Source: Devosia sp.
GTDB taxonomy: Bacteria; Pseudomonadota; Alphaproteobacteria; Rhizobiales; Devosiaceae
DNA length: 64,000 nt
Assembly (NCBI RefSeq): GCF_028290435.1
Contig: NZ_JAQGJV010000025.1
Location: 33,349 to 97,348, forward strand
Direction of reading: 5' to 3'
In this document: positions 36,393 to 44,842 of the stretch, piece after piece
Layout of the letters: every line of letters starts with the position of its first letter
Position numbering within the stretch: position 1 is the stretch's first letter
Position numbers and translations under genes: made by a program
Notes under the pieces: model-generated
Databases searched by the model: none
Told to the model about the DNA's origin: nothing
The model's input: only the letters and a program-made list of their open reading frames with translations

Positions 36393-36815
36393 ATGAGCGA
36401 CTTCAATGATCAGGTCATCGCCGATTTCAATCGGAACGGTGGCAAGCCCGGTGGCCATTTCGAAGGAGCCCCTGTGCTCCTGTTGCACGCCATCGGCGCC
36501 AAATCGGGCGCTGAACGAACCCAGCCATTGATGTTTCTGCCGCAAGACGATGACACCTGGTACGTATTTGCCTCCTATGGGGGCGGCCCAAAGGACCCGG
36601 CGTGGTTTCACAATGTCGTCGCGCATCCCGAGCTGGATATTTCAGTTGGCGACGGCACCACCATCAAGCGCGTTCCAGTTCGCGCGCGCGTCCTCGAGGG
36701 CACTGAACGTGACGCAATCTACGCCAAGCAGGCCGGCCTCTTCCCGCAGTTCGCCAATTACGCCGAAACCACCACTCGCGACATTATTCCCGTCATCGAG
36801 CTGAAGCAGCGCTAA
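36393..36815 (+). CDS. Nitroreductase/deazaflavin-dependent oxidoreductase family protein (DDN-like)
   Basis: A 140-residue protein with a single split-barrel domain of the F420H2-dependent quinone reductase (DDN/DUF385) family. Features are a short N-terminal helix, LLLHAIGAKSGAERTQPLMF, WYVFASYGGGPKDPAWFHNV and HPELDISVGD. Alphaproteobacteria generally lack F420, so FMN or another cofactor is more likely. The ATG at 36393 is preceded by GGGGATTTGGG. It stands alone on the plus strand after the lysR-like gene. Confidence 0.82.
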   Translation: MSDFNDQVIADFNRNGGKPGGHFEGAPVLLLHAIGAKSGAERTQPLMFLPQDDDTWYVFASYGGGPKDPAWFHNVVAHPELDISVGDGTTIKRVPVRARVLEGTERDAIYAKQAGLFPQFANYAETTTRDIIPVIELKQR

Positions 36816-36925
36816 CGCTGACCTCGTACCGGCGCCGAGCCCAAGGACTGGTGCATGCCATTGAACTCCCCTAAGCTTCGCCCATAGGCGGCGCTTGCGC
36901 GAAACTCCGCCAAACGGGGGCAACC

Positions 36926-37747
36926 ATGACGATCAGGACCGGAACGGCGGGATGGGTGTTCGAGCCCTGGCGCGGCACCTTCTACCCCGATGGCCTGGTG
37001 CAAAAAAAGGAGCTGGCCTATGCCAGCTCCCGCCTTGGCAGCATCGAGATCAACGCCACCTTCCGCGCCAACCAGAAGCCCGAGAGTTTTGCCAAATGGG
37101 CCGGCGAAGCGCGCGACGGTTTCGTGTTTTCGATCAAGGGCCCGCAACTGGTCACCCACATCAAGCGGCTCAAGAACTGCGAAATCGAGCTCGCCAATTT
37201 CTTCGCCTCGGGCCCCTTGGCGCTCGGCGACAAACTCGGCCCCTTCGTCTGGCAATTGCCGCCCAATGTCAGCTATGACCGGGCCGTGCTGGAAACTTTC
37301 CTCGGCCTGTTGCCCAAATCGGTCGAGGCCTATCTGGCGCTCGCCGGCAAGGCCGATGCCAGGCTGAAATCGCCGCCATTCCCCGACGCCGCCAATGTCG
37401 GCCCGATCCGCCACGCCATCGAGTTGCGCAATCCCAGCTTCGACCTCCCCGAAGTGCGCGACCTGCTTGCAACCCACAATGTCGCTTCGGTGATCGCCGA
37501 CACCGCCGCGCAACCGTCGCGCGTGCTCACCGCCGATTTCGCCTATTGCCGCCTGCAGGGCCCGGCCCGCCCCGACGCCGCCGGATACACGCCAGCCGAT
37601 ATCGCCGACTGGGCCATCCAGGCCGGTCAGTGGGACAAAGGGGGCCAGGACGTGTTCGCCTATTTCGTCCACGAGGACAAATTGCACGCTCCCCAAAATG
37701 CCATCGCGCTGCGCCAGGCTTTGGGCATCGCCCTGCCGGGCGATTGA
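36926..37747 (+). CDS. DUF72 domain protein (YecE-like)
   Basis: A 273-residue protein of the DUF72 family, which has a TIM-barrel-like fold and unknown biochemical function. The family N-terminus is clear: RTGTAGWVFEPWRGTFYP, then EINATFRANQKPESFAKWA and FVFSIKGPQLVTHIKRL. The middle LGPFVWQLPPN and the C-terminal DVFAYFVHEDKLHAPQNA also match. No operon partner is obvious; a dsbB-like gene follows 81 bases downstream. Confidence 0.88.
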   Translation: MTIRTGTAGWVFEPWRGTFYPDGLVQKKELAYASSRLGSIEINATFRANQKPESFAKWAGEARDGFVFSIKGPQLVTHIKRLKNCEIELANFFASGPLALGDKLGPFVWQLPPNVSYDRAVLETFLGLLPKSVEAYLALAGKADARLKSPPFPDAANVGPIRHAIELRNPSFDLPEVRDLLATHNVASVIADTAAQPSRVLTADFAYCRLQGPARPDAAGYTPADIADWAIQAGQWDKGGQDVFAYFVHEDKLHAPQNAIALRQALGIALPGD

Positions 37748-37828
37748 TCACATCGCCGTAGCCGTCTGGATATTGCCATCGTCTGCCGCTATCCAGCCCC
37801 TGTTCCAGCGTCACCCGGATATTGCTTC

Positions 37829-38356
37829 ATGGCCTCAGCTTTCTACGCCCCCCTCGACAAGAAGGCCGCGGGCCTCGCTTTTTTACTGGCTTTTCTCGCC
37901 ATTGCGGGGGCCTGGGGATCGCAATTGTTCGGTGGCCTCGTGCCCTGCGAATTGTGCCTTGAGCAGCGCATGGCCTATTACTGGGGGCTCCCGGTCCTGG
38001 CAGCGATCCTGCTCACTTGGAACCGGCTGCCGCTTGCTGTCTGGTACCTGGCCATGGCGATCGCCACTGCGATCTTCGCCTGGGGCGCCTTCATGGGCGC
38101 CTACCATGCCGGCGTCGAATGGGGCTTCTGGCCCGGTCCCACCGCCTGCACCGGCACGGGCATCGGCGAAATCAGCTTCGACGCCCTTAGCGACCTGAAT
38201 TCCGCCCGCGTCGTCCCTTGCGACGTGGTGCAGTTCCGCTTCCTCGGCATTTCTCTGGCCGGCTACAACGCGCTGGTCATGGTCGCCACGGTCGCGCTGC
38301 TCCTGATCTCGATGGGAGCCCAGGCCAACCGCCAGGGTCGTCGCACCCGCGCCTAA
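37829..38356 (+). CDS. dsbB: Disulfide bond formation protein DsbB
   Basis: A 175-residue inner-membrane protein that reoxidises DsbA with quinone. It has four membrane segments. The first periplasmic loop carries the CELC pair (near residue 40), and the second loop has a further cysteine pair (C in PTACTGTG and C in VVPCDVVQF). Length and pattern fit the alphaproteobacterial DsbB family. It ends two bases before the end of the convergent parE-like gene. Confidence 0.88.
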   Translation: MASAFYAPLDKKAAGLAFLLAFLAIAGAWGSQLFGGLVPCELCLEQRMAYYWGLPVLAAILLTWNRLPLAVWYLAMAIATAIFAWGAFMGAYHAGVEWGFWPGPTACTGTGIGEISFDALSDLNSARVVPCDVVQFRFLGISLAGYNALVMVATVALLLISMGAQANRQGRRTRA

Positions 38357-38357
38357 A

Positions 38358-38654
38358 CTAATGCGTGAGGTCATCCACATCTCGCGCGCTGTGGAGCACG
38401 CGGACGATTTGCACCGCATCGTCCAGCACTCGATAGAGCACGAGATAGAGCACGAGATAGTTGCCGACCGGCATTCGCCGAATGCCCGGCCATCGCTCCT
38501 GAAGCGGGCAGCGCAGGCTGTCCGACAGCAACGAGCGGCATGAAGTTCGCAACTCCGCGACGAAGCTTTTTGCACGCTTGCTGTTGTCGCGAGCGATGAA
38601 GTCACCGATCGACTTCAGATCACGCAGCGAGGCCGGCGTATAAATGGCGCGCAT
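38358..38654 (-). CDS. parE: ParE/RelE-type toxin with internal 4-residue duplication
   Basis: A 98-residue toxin. The ParE pattern is IYTPASLRDLKSIGDFIARDN, RCPLQERWPGIRRMPVGNYLV and the ending VQIVRVLHSARDVDDL. ParE toxins poison DNA gyrase. Where family members have one YLVLYRVL strand, this protein has YLVLYLVLYRVL, from an exact 12-bp tandem duplication that may alter or abolish activity. The start overlaps the antitoxin stop by one base (TAATG). Confidence 0.87.
   Translation of the reverse strand: MRAIYTPASLRDLKSIGDFIARDNSKRAKSFVAELRTSCRSLLSDSLRCPLQERWPGIRRMPVGNYLVLYLVLYRVLDDAVQIVRVLHSARDVDDLTH
38433..38456 (+). repeat. 12-bp tandem duplication inside parE
   Basis: ATAGAGCACGAG occurs twice in direct succession (38433-38444 and 38445-38456), with four further bases (ATAG) of a third copy. 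The unit is a multiple of three, so the frame is kept and four residues (YLVL) are duplicated in a core strand of the toxin. Confidence 0.85.
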
Positions 38655-38905
38655 TAATCGCTGCCATCAGCGTAGCGCGCCTCAAGTTCCGCAAAAACCT
38701 CCTCCTCGGACAGCCAGCCGTTAGCGTCGGCCTCCGCAATGGCCAGCATAATGCTCGTGTCCAGATCGCGTAGCCGTGCTTCGCGTTCCTGCACGAGACG
38801 AACGCCTTCGCGCAGAACCTCACTCTTGGAATTGTAGCGGCCGTTTTCCACCAGGTCGTTCACGACTTTTTCGAGATTTTCACCGAGTTCAGCACTGATC
38901 GCCAT
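38654..38905 (-). CDS. parD: ParD-type antitoxin
   Basis: An 83-residue antitoxin with the N-terminal ribbon-helix-helix typical of ParD (ISAELGENLEKVVNDLVENG, SKSEVLREGVRLVQERE) and an acidic C-terminal tail that should wrap the toxin. I chose the ATG at 38905 because the text MAISAEL matches the start of ParD proteins; the frame is open a little further upstream. It precedes and overlaps the toxin gene. A palindrome 24 bases upstream is the probable autoregulatory operator. Confidence 0.87.
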   Translation of the reverse strand: MAISAELGENLEKVVNDLVENGRYNSKSEVLREGVRLVQEREARLRDLDTSIMLAIAEADANGWLSEEEVFAELEARYADGSD

Positions 38906-38928
38906 GACATAGCTCCATCCTGCACCAA

Positions 38929-38945
38929 CCAATAATAGTTATTGG
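38929..38945. promoter_or_regulatory. Probable ParD operator palindrome
   Basis: CCAATAATAGTTATTGG is a perfect palindrome of 7-bp arms around TAG, A/T-rich in a GC-rich setting. It lies 24 bases upstream of the parD start, where the ribbon-helix-helix antitoxin would repress its own operon. Confidence 0.65.
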
Positions 38946-38961
38946 CCGGTTCGCCGGCAAG

Positions 38962-39519
38962 CTATTCCTCCAGCTCGATATCCCAGTAGAGATAATCCAG
39001 CCAGCTCTGGTGCAGGTGGTTGGGCGGGAAGGCGCGGCCGTTATTGTGCAGGTCATGCACCGTTGGGTGATAGGGCGCCTGGCGCGGGAACATCTTGATT
39101 TCCCAAGGCATGCGATTGGCCTTGCGCAGATTGCACGGCGCGCAGGCGGCCACCACGTTTTCCCAGGTCGTGCGCCCGCCCTTCGAGCGGGGAATGACAT
39201 GGTCGAACGTCAAATCGTCCTTGGCGCCGCAATATTGGCACACGAACCGATCGCGCAGGAACACGTTGAACCGCGTGAACGCGGGATGGCGCGCCGGCTT
39301 CACATAATCCTTAAGCGACACCACGCTGGGCAGCCGCATTTCGAAGCTGGGGCTGTGGATCACCGTGTCATATTGCGACACGATATTCACCCGATCCAGG
39401 CACACCGCCTTGATCGCGTCCTGCCAAGACCAGAGCGATAACGGATAATAGCTGAGCGGCCGAAAGTCGGCGTTCAACACAAGCGCGGGACAGGCCTCAG
39501 GCGACACGTGGATGGTCAC
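38962..39519 (-). CDS. HNH endonuclease domain protein
   Basis: A 185-residue protein with an HNH domain at about residues 85-140: RDRFVCQYCGAKDDLTFDHV, IPRSKGGRTTWENVVAACAPCN. The two CxxC pairs should bind zinc and the DH/N/N residues form the nuclease site. The flanking parts, for example NADFRPLSYYPLSLWSWQDA, match a conserved bacterial HNH protein found widely in alphaproteobacteria and not tied to mobile elements. Its role is unknown, possibly DNA repair. Confidence 0.87.
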   Translation of the reverse strand: MTIHVSPEACPALVLNADFRPLSYYPLSLWSWQDAIKAVCLDRVNIVSQYDTVIHSPSFEMRLPSVVSLKDYVKPARHPAFTRFNVFLRDRFVCQYCGAKDDLTFDHVIPRSKGGRTTWENVVAACAPCNLRKANRMPWEIKMFPRQAPYHPTVHDLHNNGRAFPPNHLHQSWLDYLYWDIELEE

Positions 39520-39618
39520 TTGAGTCTCCCGGAACGGGAATCGAGTAAGTCCATAGCCCCTTTATACTAGGCCCATTGTGTCAGGCCTGTGAAGCGGCAT
39601 GTTAACGAATATGAATAT

Positions 39619-40284
39619 CTATTTTGGAGCCGAAACTGCCGCGATGAAATCGCTCGCAAAGCCGAGCCCGTCCGGCGAAATGCCGTGCCCGACACCGCGC
39701 GATACGTGGTAGCGCACGTCATATCCCGCCGCGACCAGCGCCGCATTGGCCTCCTCGCCGAGCGCCGGATCGACCACTTGGTCCATGTCGCCATGCACGA
39801 TGCAGACCGGTGGCTTGGGCAAACCTGCCTCACCAAATCCGGGCGGCGGCACAAACGCGCCCGAAAAGGCGATGACGCCCATCAGCGGCTCGGGCAGCGA
39901 CAGTCCGGCATGCAGCGCCATCATCGCGCCCTGGCTGAAGCCGGCGACAATCGTATCCTTGGCCCCCAAACCAGTCTGCGCCCACGCATCCTGCAGAAAC
40001 TGCACCAGCACGGGCGCTGCAGCTTCAAGTCCGCGTTGCCGACCCGAAACCCGGTCGCCGTCAAAATCGATGGCGAACCACTGAAACCCGGATGGATAGC
40101 CCGGCAGACCTTCATGCGCGTTGGGCGAGACGAACAGCGCGTCCGGCAGGATCGGCTGCCAACTCGGCGCCAGCCCGATCAGGTCCTCCCCGTTAGAGCC
40201 ATAGCCATGCAGCAGCACCACAACCTGCTTGGGCGCGCCGCCCGAAAGGGGCGCGAGCATTGGACCGGACAATTTTGGGATCAC
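39619..40284 (-). CDS. Alpha/beta-hydrolase (phospholipase/carboxylesterase family)
   Basis: A 221-residue serine hydrolase of the YpfH/carboxylesterase type. It shows VVVLLHGYGSNGEDLIGLAP at the N-terminus, the nucleophile motif GFSQGAMMAL (near residue 120), the acid in VHGDMDQVVDP and a histidine in VSRGVGHGI. It should cleave short esters. I chose the GTG at 40284, whose bases overlap the stop of the upstream glycosylase gene by four; the longer frame begins inside that gene. Confidence 0.86.
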   Translation of the reverse strand: MIPKLSGPMLAPLSGGAPKQVVVLLHGYGSNGEDLIGLAPSWQPILPDALFVSPNAHEGLPGYPSGFQWFAIDFDGDRVSGRQRGLEAAAPVLVQFLQDAWAQTGLGAKDTIVAGFSQGAMMALHAGLSLPEPLMGVIAFSGAFVPPPGFGEAGLPKPPVCIVHGDMDQVVDPALGEEANAALVAAGYDVRYHVSRGVGHGISPDGLGFASDFIAAVSAPK

Positions 40285-40940
40285 GGCAGAATTCCTTCCT
40301 TGTCGCGCATCACCGCGAAGAGACGCCAGAACAGCAGCGCCGCCGCCGAGCGGTGCGGCGACCACGGCTTGGCCAGTTCAACCATCTGCTTGATCGTCGG
40401 TCGTTCGTCCAGTCCCAAACCGCTCTGCACGGCTTTGAGCAAGGCCAGATCCCCTGCCGGAAACACATCAGGGTGCCCGGCGCAAAACATCAGGTAGACC
40501 TCCGCCGTCCACGGCCCGATGCCCTTGTGCGCCACGAGATACGCGACAGCCGCCTCGGCGGTCAGGGTTTCCAGATGATCGAAATCCAGTTGCCCTGCCA
40601 CCATGGCCTCGGCGATCACCCGCAAGGTGCGGAACTTGCCTGCGGAAAATCCGACGGCGCGGACTTGTGCCTCCTCCAGGCCTAAGTACCGCACCGGGTC
40701 CAGCGCGCCCTCCAGCAGTTCGAACCGGCCCCAGATTGCCCGGGCGCTGGCCACCGAAACCTGTTGCCCGACGACGATCTTGGCAATGCCCGGGAATCCC
40801 ACGGCATTGATGCGTGGCTCCGGCGTGCCCGTAAGTGCACGGACGGACGCCAATCGAGGGTCGAGCGCGACCAGCCGATCCAGATGCCAGTCGATGCCTG
40901 CGGCACTATCGAGGCGCGGTGACGGCGGCAGAATGGTCAT
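40281..40940 (-). CDS. DNA-3-methyladenine glycosylase II (AlkA-like)
   Basis: A 219-residue base-excision repair enzyme that removes alkylated purines. It has the helix-hairpin-helix LVAHKGIGPWTAEVYLMFCA and the catalytic-aspartate region HPDVFPAGDLALL. QQVSVASARAIWGRF is also typical. It is shorter than E. coli AlkA, lacking the N-terminal domain, as in many alphaproteobacteria. It overlaps the downstream hydrolase gene and diverges from gluQ. Confidence 0.87.
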   Translation of the reverse strand: MTILPPSPRLDSAAGIDWHLDRLVALDPRLASVRALTGTPEPRINAVGFPGIAKIVVGQQVSVASARAIWGRFELLEGALDPVRYLGLEEAQVRAVGFSAGKFRTLRVIAEAMVAGQLDFDHLETLTAEAAVAYLVAHKGIGPWTAEVYLMFCAGHPDVFPAGDLALLKAVQSGLGLDERPTIKQMVELAKPWSPHRSAAALLFWRLFAVMRDKEGILP

Positions 40941-40967
40941 GCTAGAAAAACGCCCCGAGGAAATGTC

Positions 40968-41816
40968 ATGCCGTCTCAACCCATTCTGCGCTTTGCGCCA
41001 AGCCCCAACGGATTGCTGCATCTGGGCCACGCCTATTCGGCGCTGTTCACCTGGCAGGCCGCAGGCCAGCTCGGCGGCACAGCCCTGTTGCGCATCGAAG
41101 ACATCGACCTCGCTCGAAGTAAACCCGAATTTACCAGAGGCATCTTCGATGACTTGCATTGGCTGGGCCTCGACTGGCCCGAGCCCGTCTGGCGCCAGTC
41201 GGAGCGGTTTCCGGTCTATGTGGAGGCCGTCGGCAAGCTGCGGGCCATGGGCCTGCTCTATCCCTGCTTCTGCTCGCGCACTGAGATCGCCGCCCATTCC
41301 ACCGGCACCGATCCCGACGGCGCGCCGCTTTACGCCGGCACCTGCCGCCATTTGAACCCAACCGACATCGCCACCCGGCTGGAGCGCGGCGATCCCGTGC
41401 AGTATCGGCTCGACCTGCAACGTGCGCTCGCGCTGACTGGTCCATTAACCTTCACGCTGGTCGGACCCACCATGCGCGACCGCCCGCAAATCCGCTATGC
41501 CAGGCCCGAACGCTGGGGCGATGTGGTGCTGCAGCGCAAGGACACGCCCGCCAGCTACCACCTCAGCGTCGTCGTCGACGATGCCGCGCAGGGCGTCACC
41601 CACGTCACCCGCGGCCGCGACATGGAGGCAGCCACCGACATCCATGTGCTCCTGCAATTCCTCCTCGGCCTGTCCTCGCCGATCTATGCCTTCCATCGGC
41701 TGTTGCTGGGCGACGATGGCAAAAAGCTCAGCAAATCCAGGGGATCGCCGAGCTTGAGGGACCTGCGAGAGGCGGGCCGGACGCCGCAAGACATCCGGCA
41801 CCAACTGGGTTTCTAG
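40968..41816 (+). CDS. gluQ: Glutamyl-Q tRNA(Asp) synthetase
   Basis: A 282-residue glutamyl-tRNA synthetase paralogue (GluQRS) that glutamylates queuosine in tRNA(Asp). The class I signature is HLGH (in NGLLHLGHAYS) and the KMSKS loop is KLSKS, and the protein ends soon after it, without the anticodon-binding domain of GltX. A zinc-binding set (CFCS...YAGTCR) matches GluQRS. Its stop shares a CTAG with the convergent oxidoreductase gene. Confidence 0.93.
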   Translation: MPSQPILRFAPSPNGLLHLGHAYSALFTWQAAGQLGGTALLRIEDIDLARSKPEFTRGIFDDLHWLGLDWPEPVWRQSERFPVYVEAVGKLRAMGLLYPCFCSRTEIAAHSTGTDPDGAPLYAGTCRHLNPTDIATRLERGDPVQYRLDLQRALALTGPLTFTLVGPTMRDRPQIRYARPERWGDVVLQRKDTPASYHLSVVVDDAAQGVTHVTRGRDMEAATDIHVLLQFLLGLSSPIYAFHRLLLGDDGKKLSKSRGSPSLRDLREAGRTPQDIRHQLGF

Positions 41817-42769
41817 GCTGCTTTGGCGACCTGCGCCTGGGTAAACTCCTCCACCGTGGCCGCAACGGCTTCCTCAAAGGGCGTCCCGAAATACTTGCCC
41901 AGAATGGCGTCGAGCCGTGGGTCGCTCATTTCCATTTCGTTGCGCCACAGATAACGCATGCGATAGACGTCGCGCATCATCGAGTTGACCAGCCCGATCG
42001 CGCCCAGCATCCACCAGGCTAGCGGCGTGACCTTGAGCTGTTGCGGCACCGCCTTCTGGATCGCCGTCATCATCTGGCGATGGGTGACCCAATTGCCGGC
42101 AAAGTGGAAATTCTCGAAGGCGGCGAACTCGCTGCGCTTCTCGGCCAGCGCCACGAAGGCGTCGCCCAGGTCCGGCAGGTAGGCCCAGCTATGGCTCATA
42201 TCGAGGTCGCCCATATGGTGGACGACGCCCTTGGCATAGTCCATTAGCATGGCTTGCTCGAACCATTCACCGCGATTGCCGGGGCCGTAGAAATCGCCGG
42301 CACGCAAAATGATGGTTTGGAATTTTCCTGCATTTGCAGCAGCTTGCAGCATCTTCTCCAGCCGGATGCGGATTTCGCCGCGTGGGGCCTCGGCCTCCTG
42401 CTTGGTCTGCGGCGTCACTTTGCGGTCGCTGGCCCGGTAATTGTAGATCGTGCCCGGAAACAGCAGCGTTTTCTTGCCGCTGGTGCCCATTGCGTCGATG
42501 ACCACCTGCAATTGCGCTTCAGCCGCGCCATTGCCCCATTTGTCATAAGGCAGGTGCAGCGCCTGGACGACGACATCGGCATCGGCGATCGCCGATTGCA
42601 CCGCGGCAAGCTCGTTGGCGTCACCGCCGACGAACCGAACGCCCGCCACCGGACGGCGATTGCTGCGCCCGAAAGCAGTGACGTCCCAGCCAGCATGCTG
42701 GAAAGCTTGAACCGCAGCGTGGCCGATATGACCGTTGCTGCCCAGAACCGTAACCTTACCCTTAGTCAT
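41813..42769 (-). CDS. NAD(P)-dependent epimerase/dehydratase (NmrA/extended SDR type)
   Basis: A 318-residue protein with an N-terminal Rossmann motif VTVLGSNGHIGHAAVQAF and the extended-SDR pattern (AVQSAIADADVVVQALHL, FPGTIYNYRASDR, ILRAGDFYGPGNRG). The YxxxK of classic SDRs is not obvious; the YNY segment may replace it. The ATG at 42769 follows AGGAGA. It diverges from a lysR-like gene with a palindrome in the spacer, so it is probably regulated by that protein. Confidence 0.82.
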   Translation of the reverse strand: MTKGKVTVLGSNGHIGHAAVQAFQHAGWDVTAFGRSNRRPVAGVRFVGGDANELAAVQSAIADADVVVQALHLPYDKWGNGAAEAQLQVVIDAMGTSGKKTLLFPGTIYNYRASDRKVTPQTKQEAEAPRGEIRIRLEKMLQAAANAGKFQTIILRAGDFYGPGNRGEWFEQAMLMDYAKGVVHHMGDLDMSHSWAYLPDLGDAFVALAEKRSEFAAFENFHFAGNWVTHRQMMTAIQKAVPQQLKVTPLAWWMLGAIGLVNSMMRDVYRMRYLWRNEMEMSDPRLDAILGKYFGTPFEEAVAATVEEFTQAQVAKAA

Positions 42770-42796
42770 GTCGATCTCCTGTGTTGATGGACTAAA

Positions 42797-42814
42797 GTTA
42801 GGCCATGCACTAAC
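42797..42814. promoter_or_regulatory. LysR-type operator candidate
   Basis: GTTAG and CTAAC form inverted arms around eight bases, containing a T-N11-A LysR-box pattern. It lies in the 85-base spacer between the divergent oxidoreductase and lysR-like genes, 28 bases before the oxidoreductase start. Confidence 0.5.
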
Positions 42815-42854
42815 GTCGGGCCATTCGCTGTTTCCGTTGGATTGACCTTCAAAA

Positions 42855-43754
42855 ATGAATAGAGAGCCCGACTGGTCGCTGTGGCGCAGTTTTTCGGCCG
42901 TGGTCAAGCACGGCTCGCTCTCGGCCGCCGCGCGCGAACTCGGCCTGTCGCAGCCGACCTTGGGCCGCCATATCGAAGCGCTGGAACTGGCCCTCGACCT
43001 GTCGCTATTCGAGCGTACGCTGAGCGGGCTCAAGGCGAACGAAGCCGCGTTGCGTCTTTATGAGCCCGTCGCTGCCGCCGAGACCGCGCTGGCACAGGCG
43101 GCAATTTTGGCGCAAGGCGCCCAGGCCGAATTCTCCGGCACCGTGCGCATCACCGCCAGTGCTGTTGTCTCTAACTACATATTGCCAACGCTGCTGCTGC
43201 CGATCCGTGAGCGCTATCCCGCCATCGCCATCGAAACGGTGCCCTCGGACTCTCCTGAAAACCTGCTGCTGCGCGAGGCCGATATCGCCATCCGCATGTT
43301 CCGGCCGACGCAGTTGGAGCTGGTCACCAAAAAGCTGGGCGACATCCCCATCATTGCCTGCGCCCATGAGAGCTACCTCGCCCGCCGCGGCACGCCCGGC
43401 CAGCCTGTCGACCTGCGGAGCCATGATCTGATCGGTTTCGACCGCTCGGATGCGATCCTGGACCACGCCGAAAGCATCGGCCTGTCGCTGCGGCGTGAGC
43501 AGTTCGTGCTGCGCACCGATAGCCAGACCCAGCTTTGGGAATTGGTCCGGGCCGGCCTCGGCATTGGCTTCGCGCAAAAATTTCTGGTCGAGCGCACGCC
43601 CGGCATGGTGGCTCTGGGTTTCGATCTCGCCATCCCGATGCTGCCGGTCTGGCTGACGACCCACAAGGAATTGTTCACCAGCCACCGGATTCGTGCCATT
43701 TATGACGCATTGGCGGAGGGGCTGATTGACTATATCAACACGCCGACCAGCTAG
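42855..43754 (+). CDS. LysR-family transcriptional regulator
   Basis: A 299-residue regulator. Its helix-turn-helix reads SAAARELGLSQPTLGRHIEA (about residues 25-44) and its C-terminal effector domain starts near residue 90 (GTVRITASAVVSNYILPTLL). It belongs to the large CrgA-like group that often controls a divergent oxidoreductase gene, here the NmrA-like protein. No effector can be inferred. Confidence 0.86.
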   Translation: MNREPDWSLWRSFSAVVKHGSLSAAARELGLSQPTLGRHIEALELALDLSLFERTLSGLKANEAALRLYEPVAAAETALAQAAILAQGAQAEFSGTVRITASAVVSNYILPTLLLPIRERYPAIAIETVPSDSPENLLLREADIAIRMFRPTQLELVTKKLGDIPIIACAHESYLARRGTPGQPVDLRSHDLIGFDRSDAILDHAESIGLSLRREQFVLRTDSQTQLWELVRAGLGIGFAQKFLVERTPGMVALGFDLAIPMLPVWLTTHKELFTSHRIRAIYDALAEGLIDYINTPTS

Positions 43755-43775
43755 CCCCCACCCAGGCAGGACATC

Positions 43776-43976
43776 ATGGAAACCGCAGTCAATATCCTCA
43801 TCGCCATCGTGCTGCTCTTCGTCGTGGGCGTTTTGGGCATGGGGTTGTGGAACATGGCCAAGGGCGGCTCCAGCAATACCAGCCAGCGCCTGATGCGCCT
43901 GCGCGTCATCGCCCAGGCCGTGGCCCTCGTGCTGCTGCTGGGCGCACTGTTCTTCTTCGGGGGACCTAAGCACTAA
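43776..43976 (+). CDS. HIG1-type twin-transmembrane small protein
   Basis: A 66-residue membrane protein with two helices (about 5-27 and 45-62) joined by a short positively charged loop (NTSQRLMRLRVIAQAVAL). This matches the twin transmembrane helix/HIG1-domain proteins of alphaproteobacteria. Related proteins assist cytochrome oxidase; that role is not proven here. Its stop overlaps the start of the adenosyltransferase gene (TAATG), an association common in rhizobiales. Confidence 0.8.
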   Translation: METAVNILIAIVLLFVVGVLGMGLWNMAKGGSSNTSQRLMRLRVIAQAVALVLLLGALFFFGGPKH

Positions 43977-44569
43977 TGGTCAAGCTCAACGTAATTTATA
44001 CCCGCACCGGCGACGACGGCACCACGGGCCTCGTGCGCGGCCCGCGCCGCCAAAAGTTCGATCTGCGCGTCGAGGCCTATGGCACCGTGGACGAGGCCAA
44101 TGCCACCATTGGCCAGGCCCGTCTCGGCACTGGCTCGATGCCCAAGATCGACATGATGCTGGGCCGCATCCAGAACGACCTGTTCGATGTCGGCTCCGAC
44201 CTTGCGACCCCGGGCGAGGACGATCCAGCGGCCCACAAGTCCCTGCGGGTCACTGCCGTTCAGACGCTGTGGATCGAAACCCAGATCGATCATTTCAACG
44301 AGGCCCTGCCCCCGCTCAAGAGTTTTGTGCTGCCGGGCGGGACGCCCTTGGCATCGGCGCTGCATGTGGCGCGCACCGTCACCCGCCGCGCCGAACGCAT
44401 CGTGGTGGAACTGGCCAGCCTTGAGCCCGACGTAAACCCTGAGGCCATCCGCTATCTCAATCGCCTCTCGGACCTGCTGTTCGTGCTGGGGCGCGTGGCC
44501 AATAACAATGGCGAAAAGGACGTGCTCTGGGTGCCCGGTAACTATGGCGACCTCAAAAAAGGCGATTGA
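43976..44569 (+). CDS. Cob(I)yrinic acid a,c-diamide adenosyltransferase, PduO type
   Basis: A 197-residue ATP:cob(I)alamin adenosyltransferase. The N-terminal ATP-binding motif is YTRTGDDGTTGLV, followed by VEAYGTVDEANATIG. The C-terminal half has the conserved RTVTRRAERIV and NRLSDLLFVLGRVAN. It produces adenosylcobalamin for enzymes such as methylmalonyl-CoA mutase. It is translationally coupled to the HIG1-type gene. Confidence 0.92.
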   Translation: MVKLNVIYTRTGDDGTTGLVRGPRRQKFDLRVEAYGTVDEANATIGQARLGTGSMPKIDMMLGRIQNDLFDVGSDLATPGEDDPAAHKSLRVTAVQTLWIETQIDHFNEALPPLKSFVLPGGTPLASALHVARTVTRRAERIVVELASLEPDVNPEAIRYLNRLSDLLFVLGRVANNNGEKDVLWVPGNYGDLKKGD

Positions 44570-44651
44570 TTGCAATTGCATCTATCGCCGAAGGCTTTGT
44601 TTACGCGCCGCCTCTAGGTTAGGGCCATGAAGTCCCAAAGGGGAGGCGTCT

Positions 44652-44837
44652 ATGGATTCCGATCTGAGCATCCAATTAACAACGTCGCGCGCCGCTGTCG
44701 GCGCCGGCAGCGTCCAGACGGCCGTGCTGAAGAAGGCCGCTGAAGCCGAAGCCAGCACCGCGACCCTGGTGGCCGAAGCGGTCCAATCGGCACCGGCGCC
44801 AACCGGCCAGGGCCTCAAAGTCGACAAATACGCCTGA
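44652..44837 (+). CDS. Small protein resembling YjfB-type putative motility proteins
   Basis: A 61-residue protein preceded by AAAGGGGAGG. The text QTAVLKKAAEAEASTATLVA and the ending QSAPAPTGQGLKVDKYA resemble the YjfB (putative motility protein) family of short alpha-helical proteins. The function of that family is unknown. A second small gene follows five bases later. Confidence 0.6.
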   Translation: MDSDLSIQLTTSRAAVGAGSVQTAVLKKAAEAEASTATLVAEAVQSAPAPTGQGLKVDKYA

Positions 44838-44842
44838 TTGCC

